Source: Pseudomonadota bacterium
GTDB lineage: Bacteria > Pseudomonadota > Gammaproteobacteria > Steroidobacterales > Woeseiaceae
Reading direction: 5' to 3'
NCBI GenBank assembly: GCA_022574185.1
Contig: JACZSM010000023.1
Location: 1 to 39,960 of the forward strand
Length of the DNA stretch: 39,960 bases
Under the pieces are notes generated by a model. It saw only the letters and a program-made list of their open reading frames with translations. It did not search any database and had not been told where the DNA came from. The position numbers and the translations under genes are program-made. Of this stretch, positions 8,664 to 17,768 are shown one piece after another; positions within the stretch are counted from its first letter, which is position 1, and every line of letters starts with the position of its first letter.

Positions 8664-9968
8664 ATGGCCAGTCCAGTGAGTGACATCGAACGGCAGACCA
8701 ACGTACTGCAGAAGATTGGTAAGTACGTCATTGTTAACAGAATCGGCAAGGGCAGTACGGGCATGGTCTACCTGTCCCACGATCCCTATTATCGCCGCGA
8801 CGTCGCGATCAAGGTCTACAACATCGAGGAAGACGCCGATGCCGACCGCGCGAAGATCTCGCGCAAGATGTTCTTCAACGAAGCACACATGGTCGGCATG
8901 CTGCAGCATCCGAATATCATGCCGATTTATGATGCGGGCGAAGAAGACGGCAAGTACTACATTGTTACCGAACATATTCAGGGCGCACGCACGCTCGCAG
9001 CGTATTGTCGGCCTGATAATCTGTTGCGCGTCGATGACGTCGTCGAAATCATCTACAAATGTGCCAAGGCATTGCATTACGCGCATGGTCGCGGCGTGAT
9101 TCACCGTGACATCAAGCCGAGCAACCTCATGCTCACAATTGACAACGATGTCCGCATCATCGACTTCGGCATTGCGATCGTCAACGACTCGGACGTATCG
9201 CGCATTGAGGGTATTGCCGGGTCACCGAGTTACATGTCACCGGAGCAGGTTCAGTCCGAGGAGCTGACACCGAGATCGGACCTTTATTCACTCGGTGCGG
9301 TCATGTACGAGCTGTTGACCGGCTATCGTCCTTTCCGGGCTGACAACCTGTCGAAGTTACTGCACCAGATTGTTTACGCGACGCCACCGCCATTACATAC
9401 GTATCGCACCGATCTCCCCGAGGAACTCGAGAATGTCGTTACGCAAGCAATGGTGAAGGAACCGGGAAAGCGATTGCAGAGCGGAGCGGCTATGGCCGCG
9501 GAATTGACGCGTGTCTACAAAGATCTGCGACAAAAATACAACAGGCTCGACAATCAGGAACATTTCGATGTCTTGCGGTCATTGACCTTCTTTCACGATT
9601 TTTCACATGCGGAAATCTGGGAGGTGCTCCGGGCATCGGTCTGGCACGAGTACAGAGACGGCGAGGACATCGTTCGCGAAGGTGAAATTGACGATCGTTT
9701 CTACATTATCGTTACGGGCGGAGTCACCGTTCAGACCACTGGCCGCAACATCGGCTCGCTGACGAGTGGCGATTGTTTCGGCGAAACCAGCTATGTTCGT
9801 GGCGCCAAGCGCCAGGCATCGATCAGGGCGCGCGGCGCGGTGACGATCCTGCGTGTCAGTTCATCGCTAATGGAGCAGGTGTCATCTGCCTGCCAATTGC
9901 GCTTCAACAAAGTATTCCTGCGTGCACTGATTACGCGACTGCAAGGTGCCGGCGGCGCCAATACCTAA
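8664..9968 (+). CDS. Hanks-type Ser/Thr protein kinase with C-terminal cyclic-nucleotide-binding domain
   Basis: A 434-residue protein. The kinase domain spans about 20-290: glycine loop G28-K29-G30 with V35, ATP lysine K50 (VAIK), HRDIKPSN with D149, K151 and N154, DFG at 167-169, and SPE at 192-194. All catalytic residues look intact. Residues about 305-425 form a CRP/PKA-like cyclic-nucleotide-binding domain (FHDFSHAEIWEVL ... IVREGEIDDRFYIIVTGG). Its phosphate-binding cassette keeps F372-G373-E374 and R383 (KRQASI), so nucleotide binding is plausible. No transmembrane segment is seen, so it is probably cytosolic. It begins 13 bases after pgpA and may be co-transcribed. Substrate unknown; regulation by cAMP or cGMP is inferred from the domain. 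Confidence 0.9.
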   Translation: MASPVSDIERQTNVLQKIGKYVIVNRIGKGSTGMVYLSHDPYYRRDVAIKVYNIEEDADADRAKISRKMFFNEAHMVGMLQHPNIMPIYDAGEEDGKYYIVTEHIQGARTLAAYCRPDNLLRVDDVVEIIYKCAKALHYAHGRGVIHRDIKPSNLMLTIDNDVRIIDFGIAIVNDSDVSRIEGIAGSPSYMSPEQVQSEELTPRSDLYSLGAVMYELLTGYRPFRADNLSKLLHQIVYATPPPLHTYRTDLPEELENVVTQAMVKEPGKRLQSGAAMAAELTRVYKDLRQKYNRLDNQEHFDVLRSLTFFHDFSHAEIWEVLRASVWHEYRDGEDIVREGEIDDRFYIIVTGGVTVQTTGRNIGSLTSGDCFGETSYVRGAKRQASIRARGAVTILRVSSSLMEQVSSACQLRFNKVFLRALITRLQGAGGANT

Positions 9969-10158
9969 AGCCCGCTTGTAGGAGCCCGCCGTACTATTAG
10001 AATAGTGGGCCAACCGTTTGGTGAAAAGCTAACGATCGGACCGGGCGATACCCGCTTGATTCGAAATCTGTAGGAGCCCGCTGCGCGGGCGATAATTCCA
10101 AACGCTGTGGAAATCGCGGGCATGGCCCGCTCCTACAACGCCCGAACCGGGCGAGTCC
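9969..10158. repeat. REP-like palindromes: inverted pair at 10069-10137 plus a partial copy at 9977-9990
   Basis: The gap between the convergent kinase and xseB genes holds copies of a TGTAGGAGCCCGC-headed element. Unit one is 10069-10092 (TGTAGGAGCCCGCTGCGC, ending GGGCGA). Unit two, 10114-10137, is its inverted counterpart (TCGCGGGCATGGCCCGC then TCCTACA). Each unit has its own internal stem, and the two face each other across 21 bases, the layout of a BIME-type REP pair. The head alone recurs at 9977-9990. Another copy lies at 39262. Such elements are typical of gammaproteobacteria and are spread by REP-associated tyrosine transposases. They may also act as transcript ends for the two convergent genes. 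Confidence 0.8.
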
Positions 10159-10398
10159 TTACTCGTCCTCTACCTCAAACGTTTCGAGTTGTTCGTCCGC
10201 GCCGGCGCTTTTCAAGAGGATCTCGACTTTTTGTTCGGCATCTTTGAGCGCCGCCTGGCAGCCGCGTGTGAGCTTGATGCCTGCTTCGAATTTCTGCATC
10301 GCTTTCTCGAGCGGTAAGTCGCCTGACTCGAGCTCTTCGACGAGTTGTTCGAGATCCGTGAGGGACTGTTCGAGGTTAATGGATTTTTTCGAGCTCAT
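10159..10398 (-). CDS. xseB: Exodeoxyribonuclease VII small subunit
   Basis: The small subunit of the ATP-independent single-strand exonuclease VII (partner XseA, not in the window). It has 79 residues, the usual length, with the family core SLTDLEQLVEELESGDLPLEKAM near residues 12-35, FEAGIKLTRGCQAALKDAEQKV near 38-60, and an acidic tail. It stands alone here. The usual followers ispA and dxs are missing, and the gene ends against the REP pair and the convergent kinase. Confidence 0.95.
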   Translation of the reverse strand: MSSKKSINLEQSLTDLEQLVEELESGDLPLEKAMQKFEAGIKLTRGCQAALKDAEQKVEILLKSAGADEQLETFEVEDE

Positions 10399-10556
10399 TT
10401 CGAAATTCCGTCGCTGGCAGCGGCGTTACGCTACAGGGCCGACCATTGAGCGTCAATGCCTTCGCAAACAGCTCATCATGCAAGCGTTCGCAATCAGTAA
10501 TTTGTCCTGCGCTGTCGGCGCCTTGCGACAGTGCATATTATATTTTTCGGGCGATG
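10399..10556. other. Divergent intergenic region between xseB and the outer-membrane protein
   Basis: About 160 bases upstream of both divergent genes. The only clear signal is the + strand promoter that begins at 10557. An xseB promoter must lie here too, but I could not pick a convincing hexamer pair on the - strand. Confidence 0.4.
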
Positions 10557-10584
10557 TTTTTCAATGCAACAAATGCCGTATAAT
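10557..10584 (+). promoter_or_regulatory. Sigma-70 promoter for the outer-membrane protein gene
   Basis: A perfect -10 box TATAAT at 10579-10584 has a T-rich weak -35 (TTTTTC, 10557-10562) 16 bases upstream. It lies 24 bases before the chosen start at 10609, with GGAG at about 10595-10598. Confidence 0.5.
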
Positions 10585-10608
10585 TAGTCGAACCTGGAGA
10601 TGTTCTCA

Positions 10609-11277
10609 ATGTACTTGCACAAGATAATTTACAGGGTCGCCGTTTTCGGTGTCTTGATGTCCCTGGCAAGCACGGCGTATTCCGACGAGTATGAATCGCG
10701 CGACAACGACTTAGAGCTCAGCTTGAGGACCAACGTTCTGCTGGGAGATAGCTTGCCGGCGAATGATATTCTGGGCATCGGCGTAATCGGTCGTTATCAC
10801 CTCACCAACGGATGGTTTGCCGGGGCCGCTATCGACGCGTACAAATACGACTATGAGAATGCGGCGCTGTTCGCCGGCATTGTCCAGGATCCGAATGCAT
10901 CCGAGTTTGACGCTCTCGCCAGCAACACAGTGGTGAGCGGCTTCATCGGCCGACTATACGGAAAGACAGATAGGGGTTTCGATTGGTTCTGGTCGGCGGG
11001 GCTAGGTATTGGATTTCCTGATATTGATGATTTCAGTGGGTTAACCCTGGCTGGGGTAGAATTCGACCTCGCTTTTGATGCACAAACAGAAATTCACGTG
11101 ATGGGGTCATTCGGGACGACGTATCACTTCACGCCGACTTGGGCGGCTACTTTCGCCGCCCGGCTTGAGCATCACTTCATGGACGTCACATCGACTGATG
11201 CGGTGAGCGGCGCGACAAGCACCTTAGACTCACAGTCGCCATTCGGTGCCTATATCAGCCTGGATTACCGTTTCTAA
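10609..11277 (+). CDS. Outer-membrane beta-barrel protein, unknown function
   Basis: 222 residues. The N-terminus (MYLHKIIYRVAVFGVLMSLA, cleavage probably after AYS) is a good Sec signal peptide. The rest shows alternating-residue strands (ELSLRTNVLLG, GIGVIGRYHLTNGWFAGAAIDAY, FGTTYHFTPTWAATFAARLEHHF). It ends in an aromatic C-terminal strand YISLDYRF whose final Phe is the BAM recognition signal. About eight strands would fit an OmpW/OmpA-like or Lpx-type small barrel; I cannot name the family. Start 10609 was chosen because GGAG lies nine bases upstream, whereas the ATG at 10600 directly abuts it. Single gene with its own promoter. Confidence 0.8.
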   Translation: MYLHKIIYRVAVFGVLMSLASTAYSDEYESRDNDLELSLRTNVLLGDSLPANDILGIGVIGRYHLTNGWFAGAAIDAYKYDYENAALFAGIVQDPNASEFDALASNTVVSGFIGRLYGKTDRGFDWFWSAGLGIGFPDIDDFSGLTLAGVEFDLAFDAQTEIHVMGSFGTTYHFTPTWAATFAARLEHHFMDVTSTDAVSGATSTLDSQSPFGAYISLDYRF

Positions 11278-11452
11278 AAAATCGTCGAACTGACGGTTAC
11301 GAGAACTACCCGGTGCAATTTTCGCCAGTGGCCGAAAACATCCGGCAGTCCTGATTGGGCGAAATCGACGAATATATTCTTCGGGTGCACGCTCGAGTCA
11401 ATCGAGCTAGAATCCGCCCGTGCTTCGCTGGCAACCTGTGACAATCTGAAAA
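11278..11452. other. Intergenic region upstream of parE
   Basis: 175 bases. A small palindrome GCTCGA-GTCAA-TCGAGC lies at 11391-11407, followed by a -10-like TAGAAT at 11408-11413 without a good -35 at the right distance. It presumably contains the parE promoter, but I cannot define it. Confidence 0.35.
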
Positions 11453-13339
11453 ATGGCTAAACGCTACGACGCTGCGGACATTGAGGTCCTAAGCGGGCTG
11501 GAGCCTGTACGGCGCCGGCCCGGCATGTATACCGACACGACGCGGCCTAATCACCTCGCTCACGAAGTCGTCGACAACAGTGTCGACGAAGCACTCGAAG
11601 GCCACTGCAAGAGAATTGATGTCACGCTGTACAAGGACGGCTCAGTTGAGGTCGTCGACGATGGTCGAGGCATGCCTGTCGACATGCACCCCAAGGAAAA
11701 AATACCGGGCGTCGAGCTGATCCTCACGCGCCTGCATGCCGGCGGCAAGTTTACGCACAAGAACTACCGCTTTGCAGGCGGCTTGCATGGCGTCGGTGTA
11801 TCCGTTGTCAATGCGCTGTCGAAAAACCTGGAAGTGTGGATTCGACGCGGCGGCAAGGAATACAACATGAGCTTTGCCGGTGGCAGGAAACGCGGCAAGC
11901 TTGAGGAAGTCGGTACTGTTGGCAAGGCCAATACCGGTACAACGATTCGCTTCTGGCCCGATCCACAGTATTTTGATTCATCCAAAATTTCGGTATCGCG
12001 CCTCAAGCATGCACTGCGTGCCAAAGCTGTGCTCTGTCCGGGGCTGACGGTTCGTCTCAAGATTGAAAAACCGAAGGAAAAAATCGAATGGTGCTATTCG
12101 GGCGGTCTGGAGGAATACCTGCTCGAGGCTATCGGCGGCAGTGAATTGCTGCCTGCCGAGCCATTTGCGGGCAAGCTTGCGGGCAATAATGAGGCCGTCG
12201 AGTGGGCGCTTACCTGGCAGCCTGGCGTTGGACAGACCGTTACAGAGAGCTACGTCAACCTGATTCCTACACCCCTGGGTGGTACGCATGTCAATGGTCT
12301 GCGTACGGGGCTTACCAATGCACTGCGAGAGTTCAGCGATTTCAGAAGCCTGCTGCCGCGCGGCGTGTCGCTGGCGCCGGAAGATGTCTGGGATGGTCTG
12401 TGCTTTGTTCTGAGCGCGAAACTAGAGAACCCGGCTTTCTCCGGCCAGACTAAAGAGCGGCTGTCATCGCGCGAATCGGCCGCTTTCGTGTCCGGTGTTA
12501 TCAAGGACAGCTTTTCGCTGTGGTTGAATCAGCATCCCGAGACCGGCGACCTGATCGCGCAACTGGCGATCAGCAAAGCACAGCAGCGACTAAAAGCTGC
12601 CAGGACAGTTGTGCGCAAGAAAATCGTGTCGGGTCCTGCATTGCCGGGCAAACTCGCCGACTGCACGTCGCAAGAGCCCGAATTGTGTGAAATTTTTCTT
12701 GTCGAGGGCGATTCAGCCGGCGGTTCGGCCAAACAGGCACGCGACCGCAACACACAGGCGATCATGCCGCTGCGAGGCAAGATACTGAATACCTGGGAAA
12801 TCGATTCAGCAGAAATCCTCGCGTCGCAGGAAGTGCATGACATCAGCATTGCGCTGGGCATCGATCCGGGCAGCAACAATCTCGATAATCTTCGCTATCA
12901 CAAAGTTTGCATACTGGCCGATGCCGACTCGGATGGCCTGCATATCGCCACGCTGCTCTGCGCATTATTTCTGCGTCATTTTCGAGAGCTCGTGTTGGCC
13001 GGGCATATATATGTTGCGATGCCGCCGTTGTTTCGCATCGACGTTGGCAAGGAAGTCTTTTACGCGCTGGACGACAGCGAACGCACCGGCATTCTCGATC
13101 GCATCGAAGCCGAAAAAATGCGTGGCAAAGTAATGATCACGCGCTTCAAAGGTCTGGGAGAAATGAATCCGTCACAACTGCGTGAGTCAACGATGAATCG
13201 TGACACGCGACGACTCGTGCAACTCACGGTCAGTGACAAGGATGAAACCGATCAGCTGATGGATATGCTGTTGGCCAAGAAACGAGCCAAGGATCGCCGC
13301 AAGTGGCTTGAAGCCAAAGGCAATCTTGCCGAGGTGTAA
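11453..13339 (+). CDS. parE: DNA topoisomerase IV subunit B
   Basis: ATPase subunit of topoisomerase IV, which decatenates daughter chromosomes. It has 628 residues (E. coli ParE 630). GHKL ATPase: EVVDNSVDEALEGH with N42, DDGRGMP near 68, and the lid GGLHGVGVSVVNALS near 109. Toprim domain: LVEGDSAGGSAKQARDR near 416 and ADADSDGLHIATLL near 490. The C-terminal RFKGLGEMNPSQL is typical. The short length, without the GyrB-specific insertion, favours ParE over GyrB. parC follows after three bases, with its Shine-Dalgarno sequence inside the parE end. Confidence 0.97.
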   Translation: MAKRYDAADIEVLSGLEPVRRRPGMYTDTTRPNHLAHEVVDNSVDEALEGHCKRIDVTLYKDGSVEVVDDGRGMPVDMHPKEKIPGVELILTRLHAGGKFTHKNYRFAGGLHGVGVSVVNALSKNLEVWIRRGGKEYNMSFAGGRKRGKLEEVGTVGKANTGTTIRFWPDPQYFDSSKISVSRLKHALRAKAVLCPGLTVRLKIEKPKEKIEWCYSGGLEEYLLEAIGGSELLPAEPFAGKLAGNNEAVEWALTWQPGVGQTVTESYVNLIPTPLGGTHVNGLRTGLTNALREFSDFRSLLPRGVSLAPEDVWDGLCFVLSAKLENPAFSGQTKERLSSRESAAFVSGVIKDSFSLWLNQHPETGDLIAQLAISKAQQRLKAARTVVRKKIVSGPALPGKLADCTSQEPELCEIFLVEGDSAGGSAKQARDRNTQAIMPLRGKILNTWEIDSAEILASQEVHDISIALGIDPGSNNLDNLRYHKVCILADADSDGLHIATLLCALFLRHFRELVLAGHIYVAMPPLFRIDVGKEVFYALDDSERTGILDRIEAEKMRGKVMITRFKGLGEMNPSQLRESTMNRDTRRLVQLTVSDKDETDQLMDMLLAKKRAKDRRKWLEAKGNLAEV

Positions 13340-13342
13340 GCA

Positions 13343-15592
13343 ATGCAGAACAGTTTGAATCTCGAGGGCGTGGAGCAGATGCCGCTCAGGGAGTACACCG
13401 AGAAGGCGTATCTCGATTACTCGATGTACGTCATTATGGACCGCGCTTTGCCGCAAATCGGCGACGGCCTGAAGCCCGTGCAGCGACGCATCATTTACGC
13501 GATGAGCGAACTCGGCCTGTCGGCGGGCCAAAAACCGAAAAAATCGGCGCGCACTGTCGGCGACGTTATCGGCAAGTACCATCCGCATGGCGACTCGGCC
13601 TGTTACGAGGCGATGGTGTTGATGGCGCAGGATTTTTCGTTCCGTTATCCGATAGTTGACGGGCAGGGAAACTGGGGCTCGACGGATGATCCGAAGTCGT
13701 TCGCCGCGATGCGTTACACCGAATCCCGGCTGACGTCGTACGCGAAGAGCATGCTCGTGGAACTGGGTCATGGCACGGTCGACTGGTCACCGAATTTCGA
13801 TGGCACCCTCAGCGAGCCCGTTGTGTTTCCGGCGCGCCTGCCGAACCTGATCCTCAATGGTACGACGGGTATTGCGGTTGGCCTGTCGACGGATGTGCCG
13901 CCACACAACCTCAGAGAAGTCGCGAGCGCACTGATTCACCTGATTGATAACCCCAAGGCGACGGTGGCGGCCTTGATGAAGTACATCAAGGGCCCGGATT
14001 ACCCGACCGGTGGTGAACTTGTCACGGCGCGCGAGGATATCAAAGAGATTTATAAAACGGGCAGTGGCACGTTGCGTCTGCGCGCCGTCTACAAAATTGA
14101 AAACGATGACATCATTATCACGTCGCTGCCGCACCAGGTATCGGGCAGTAAAGTGCTCGAACAAATTGCTGCACAGATGCGCAACAAGAAATTACCGCAG
14201 GTCGAGGACTTGCGCGATGAATCCGATCACGAAGACCCGACCCGACTCGTTATAACCCCGCGGTCGAATCGCGTCGACAAGGATGAGTTGATGTCGCATT
14301 TATTTTCGACAACATCATTGGAGCGCACCTGTCGCGTCAACATGAATATCATCGGGCTCGATGGACGACCGCAGGCGTTTGGTCTCCTTAGATTACTCAC
14401 CGAATGGCTCAAGTTCCGCAAAGACACCGTCAAACGACGCCTGGCGCATCGGCTCCAAATTGTTATTGATCGTTTGAAAATCCTCGATGGTTTGCTTGTC
14501 GTCTACCTCAACATCGACGAAGTGATCGCGATTATCCGCAAAGAAGATCAACCGAAACCTGTCTTGATGCAGCGCTTCAAGCTAAGTGATGTGCAATCGG
14601 AAGCGATTCTCAATCTGCGGCTGCGCAATCTCGCCAAGCTCGAGGAAATGAAAATTCGAGCTGAGCAAGATGAGCTCGATGAGGAGCGTTCGACACTCGA
14701 GATTTCGCTCAAGAGCGCCGCCCGACTGAAAACGCTGATCAAGAACGAAATTCTTGAGGACGCCGAGGCTTACGGCGACGATCGCCGTACGATCATCGTC
14801 GCACGCGAGGCATCCCAGGCCCTTGACGAGACCCAGCTCGTCGCAAACGAACCTGTCACGGTGATCCTTTCGCAACGCGGTTTCGCGCGTGCCGCCAAGG
14901 GTCACGACGTGGACGTGCTCGCGCTCAGCTACAAGTCGGGGGATGAATTTCTGGCAGCCGCGCAAGGGCGAAGCAACCAGCTCGCAATGTTTATAGACAG
15001 CACGGGTCGCGTCTACAGCGTGATGGCGCACACGCTGCCGTCCGCGCGTGGTCAGGGAGAACCGCTATCGAGTCGTTTCAAGCCACCCGACGGCGCCGAG
15101 TTCTGCGGCACGATGATCGGCGACAGCGAAGATAAATACTTGCTGGCGAGTGATGCCGGCTACGGGTTTATCGCCGCACTTGGTGATCTGGTCACACGCA
15201 ACAAAGCGGGCAAAGCAGTACTGCGTGTACCTGGCGGCGGTCGGGCTGTCGTGCCATCATGGGTGTTGGCCGATACTGAATGCCTGATCGCGGCAGTGAG
15301 TTCTATCGGCAGACTGTTGTTGTTCGAGATGGACGAATTGCCCGAACTTGCAAAAGGCAAGGGCAACAAGCTGATCAACATACCGGGCAAAAAATATCAA
15401 AGCGGCGAGGAGCAACTCATCGCCACCGCGGTCGTTCCCGAGGACGGCAATCTGCAGGTTTATTGCGGTACACGCATGATGACGATCAAGTGGGATGACA
15501 GCGGCCCATACTATGGAGAGCGCGCGTTGCGCGGCAGTCTGCTGCCGAAAGGCTGGCGCAAGGTCGATCGGCTGGTTGGCGTAGCGAGCTAG
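13343..15592 (+). CDS. parC: DNA topoisomerase IV subunit A
   Basis: DNA-cleaving subunit. 749 residues (E. coli ParC 752). The catalytic Tyr is Y125 ([10 protein letters not shown]). The quinolone-determining region reads [12 protein letters not shown] with S85 and E89, the sensitive-type residues at the positions equivalent to E. coli S80 and E84. The N-terminal [28 protein letters not shown] is classic. The C-terminal part from about 500 is the divergent beta-pinwheel of ParC, with no GyrA-box (QRRGGKG), supporting ParC over GyrA. A GAGGTG upstream of the ATG serves as ribosome-binding site. The gene ends in a duplicated AGCGAGCT beside a palindrome. Confidence 0.97.
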   Translation: MQNSLNLEGVEQMPLREYTEKAYLDYSMYVIMDRALPQIGDGLKPVQRRIIYAMSELGLSAGQKPKKSARTVGDVIGKYHPHGDSACYEAMVLMAQDFSFRYPIVDGQGNWGSTDDPKSFAAMRYTESRLTSYAKSMLVELGHGTVDWSPNFDGTLSEPVVFPARLPNLILNGTTGIAVGLSTDVPPHNLREVASALIHLIDNPKATVAALMKYIKGPDYPTGGELVTAREDIKEIYKTGSGTLRLRAVYKIENDDIIITSLPHQVSGSKVLEQIAAQMRNKKLPQVEDLRDESDHEDPTRLVITPRSNRVDKDELMSHLFSTTSLERTCRVNMNIIGLDGRPQAFGLLRLLTEWLKFRKDTVKRRLAHRLQIVIDRLKILDGLLVVYLNIDEVIAIIRKEDQPKPVLMQRFKLSDVQSEAILNLRLRNLAKLEEMKIRAEQDELDEERSTLEISLKSAARLKTLIKNEILEDAEAYGDDRRTIIVAREASQALDETQLVANEPVTVILSQRGFARAAKGHDVDVLALSYKSGDEFLAAAQGRSNQLAMFIDSTGRVYSVMAHTLPSARGQGEPLSSRFKPPDGAEFCGTMIGDSEDKYLLASDAGYGFIAALGDLVTRNKAGKAVLRVPGGGRAVVPSWVLADTECLIAAVSSIGRLLLFEMDELPELAKGKGNKLINIPGKKYQSGEEQLIATAVVPEDGNLQVYCGTRMMTIKWDDSGPYYGERALRGSLLPKGWRKVDRLVGVAS

Positions 15593-15595
15593 CGA

Positions 15596-15631
15596 GCTAG
15601 CCCGGAATATTCATGATTAACTCGGGCTAGC
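15596..15631. repeat. Palindrome of a dispersed GCTAGCCCGG family; possible bidirectional terminator
   Basis: GCTAGCCCG (15596-15604) pairs perfectly with CGGGCTAGC (15623-15631) across an 18-base AT-rich loop. It lies between the convergent ends of parC and the FimV-like gene and overlaps the latter's stop codon (15627-15629). There is no U-run, so factor-independent termination is uncertain. A related palindrome occurs at 31851-31881, so this looks like a mobile or REP-type element as much as a terminator. Confidence 0.6.
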
Positions 15632-17768
15632 CGCCTTTGGAGCCGGACTTGCCCGTCTGGATTTCCAGGTCTGCCGTGACGTCGATTTCGCGCGCAGGCA
15701 TTTCGGCGGTCTCATCGTTTGATGTCATGTTAACTGTGACAGCATCGTCACTGCCCTTATCGCCGCGATCGCTGATATCGTCGTTCTTGGCAGGTAAATT
15801 TGAGGGTACGTCGAGGGCCGTAACCGACGCGAGTGACATGTCCGACTTGTCGCCAGAGTCGCCGTCATCCATGTTTTTGACAAGGGCTGCGGCCGCTTTT
15901 TCAATGTCCATATTGAGCGCCTGGGTGGCAGTAAACTCGTCCGCGTAATCTTGCTCGAGGGCCTCAATATCAACGTCCTTGGTAAGCGTGTAGCTGCCCG
16001 AGTCTTGAGTCTCGTCGATGATATCGACGGCGATCGCCTCAAGATCTCGTTCGGTAACTTCGTCCAGACGCGGCATCTTCGTTGCGTCAACAATGACAGA
16101 CATGTCGTATTCGTCTACATCATCTGTATCACTGGCCAAGACCTCACTTTCGAGGATCGAGCCTGTTTCAAAAAACATCGGTGGGATGATGTCGGTTTGC
16201 GGATCTTCGGCCACGTTGGGCGTCTCTTCGGGCAACTCGAGGTCGAGCGCGGTGGATGCGGCAAAGCCGAAGTCTTGCGCCACTTCGACATCGGTTCCTT
16301 GCTGCAGGCCGGTGCCGATAATGAGGTCGGCGTCAAGTGTGAGGTTTTCTGCGGTCAGAGACTCCAGCATCGGATCCACGTCGAATTCGCCAAGCGCCTC
16401 GATATTTTGCGTGTCGCCATCCGTGCGGCGCCGCTGCGGCGTCGCTGCCGCAGCTCCTATGGGTGTCGAAGCAAAGCGTGAACGCAACCGGCGGCCGAAA
16501 AGAACCAGGCCGGAGATAATCGCTACACCGCTGCCCGCAAGCCACAACAACCAATTCGTCGATGATGTTGCAGGCGCACGTGGCTGGATGACTGCCGTTG
16601 CAACATTGGGGGACGATGACGAGGTCACGGGGCCTTCGAGGGTCGTGTCCGGAATTATTACGCTTGTGTCACCAATCACCACAAAGGGATTATCACTGCC
16701 GCCAATGATATCGCCAGGCTTAAGGTCGGCAAGCGCTGAACCTGCCGCGGTCGCAGTCGTGTCGCCGGTCGGTGCTGTGACGAATGTATCGCTGATCGGT
16801 TCGGCGATGAATGCATCGCTGATCGGTTTTACGACGACAGCATCGCTGGTCGGTTCTGCGACGAATGTGTTGGGATTCGGTCTCGCCACCATCGCTTCGG
16901 TCGCTTGTTCGTCGACCGATATGCCGGGATAGGCCGTAGCCGCGACATTTACGGCGACATTCGCGGAGCTGGCAGCCGTTGACGCTGCAACCGGTTCGAT
17001 GAAGAACGCATTGCGACTGGCAAAGGTCACAGGATCTGCGCTATTGAAGTCTGGAATATGCAGCCAGCTTCCAGCCATGAGCAAATTCGGGTTGTTGTCG
17101 ATAAATGCGCTGGGATTGGCGTCGAAAATCATTGCTACTACGTCCCACAGGCCGAGCCCGGCCGGGCGATTTTCGACGCGTTGTGCGATCTCGGAAAGCG
17201 ATTCGCCAGGCGACACCTGGAAGCGAGTTGTGCTGCCGATGGGTTCTTGACTCACAACACGGCGGCGGGACACGACCGCAGCCGGCGTCGTAATAGTGTG
17301 CGGGACGGTCACAGCTGTGGCAGAAGCGATGACCGGTTTGGTCGTGGGTTGCGCCGGATCCACGAACAGCATGTAATCACGGCTCAAACGGGGTGTGTAC
17401 GGACAGCGGATATTGATGTGCATGGACACCAGGGGTTCGCGAATCAGGGTCTTGCCCGTTACCGAGATAAACCCGTCGGCGACCCTGATTGAAGCGTCGC
17501 CCACGCCGGGCAATCCGCTGGCAGATTGACCGCCAAGCAAGGTTACGCAAGAGCTCATCAGTGCTTCGTTTGGGCCCAATGCATAGGCGATGCTGGCGCG
17601 CAATGGTTGGCCGAGCGACGAGTAGACATTTGCCTCGCCAAGTTCGAGTGCGGCTGCCGGTAGCACGGCGAGTCCGCTGCCGACTGCCACGAGCGCGGGA
17701 AGCAGGGATTTTGATCCGGCATCAATTCGTGTCGCCAAATTTGTACTATATGTTGTCGATTTTTTCAT
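15627..17768 (-). CDS. Short FimV-like protein (polar/pilus hub paralog) without the C-terminal TPR domain
   Basis: 713 residues. A signal peptide (about 1-40, ending LPAAA) is followed by the FimV N-terminal region LELGEANVYSSLGQPLRASI. A LysM domain lies at about 182-240 (FQVSPGESLSEIAQRV ... LLMAGSWLHIPD), for peptidoglycan contact. A Pro/Asp-rich repeat tract lies at about 295-340, a transmembrane helix at 405-424 (WLLWLAGSGVAIISGLVLFG), and then a very acidic cytoplasmic tail ends in TGKSGSKGG. FimV proteins are polar scaffolds for type IV pilus assembly and cAMP signalling. The C-terminal TPR/FimV domain seen in the second copy (26880) is absent. ATG 17768 has GGAG nine bases upstream. 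It lies downstream of the FimX-like gene on the same strand. Confidence 0.8.
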   Translation of the reverse strand: MKKSTTYSTNLATRIDAGSKSLLPALVAVGSGLAVLPAAALELGEANVYSSLGQPLRASIAYALGPNEALMSSCVTLLGGQSASGLPGVGDASIRVADGFISVTGKTLIREPLVSMHINIRCPYTPRLSRDYMLFVDPAQPTTKPVIASATAVTVPHTITTPAAVVSRRRVVSQEPIGSTTRFQVSPGESLSEIAQRVENRPAGLGLWDVVAMIFDANPSAFIDNNPNLLMAGSWLHIPDFNSADPVTFASRNAFFIEPVAASTAASSANVAVNVAATAYPGISVDEQATEAMVARPNPNTFVAEPTSDAVVVKPISDAFIAEPISDTFVTAPTGDTTATAAGSALADLKPGDIIGGSDNPFVVIGDTSVIIPDTTLEGPVTSSSSPNVATAVIQPRAPATSSTNWLLWLAGSGVAIISGLVLFGRRLRSRFASTPIGAAAATPQRRRTDGDTQNIEALGEFDVDPMLESLTAENLTLDADLIIGTGLQQGTDVEVAQDFGFAASTALDLELPEETPNVAEDPQTDIIPPMFFETGSILESEVLASDTDDVDEYDMSVIVDATKMPRLDEVTERDLEAIAVDIIDETQDSGSYTLTKDVDIEALEQDYADEFTATQALNMDIEKAAAALVKNMDDGDSGDKSDMSLASVTALDVPSNLPAKNDDISDRGDKGSDDAVTVNMTSNDETAEMPAREIDVTADLEIQTGKSGSKGG
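16780..16887. repeat. Four 27-base tandem repeats coding for nine-residue repeats
   Basis: Units at 16780-16806, 16807-16833, 16834-16860 and 16861-16887 share ACGAATGCATCGCTGATCGG-like sequence, with a fifth decayed unit just before (16753-16779). On the - strand they encode repeats of the type ISDAFIAEP / ISDTFVTAP in the periplasmic linker of the FimV-like protein. Period 27 keeps the frame, so copy number can vary without breaking the gene. Confidence 0.85.

Noticed and set aside
11391-11413. parE promoter or operator at the GCTCGA palindrome
   Set aside because: A -10-like TAGAAT is present, but no -35 at proper spacing, and the six-base palindrome is too short to assign.
13580-13620. 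Quinolone-resistance allele in parC
   Set aside because: The residues at the key positions (S85, E89) are the sensitive type.
15720-15760. CRP-like site TGTGACAGCATCGTCAC inside the FimV-like gene
   Set aside because: The half sites are eight bases apart instead of six and lie within coding sequence.
16780-16887. CRISPR array
   Set aside because: The repeats are adjacent without unique spacers, have period 27 and lie in frame inside a coding region.
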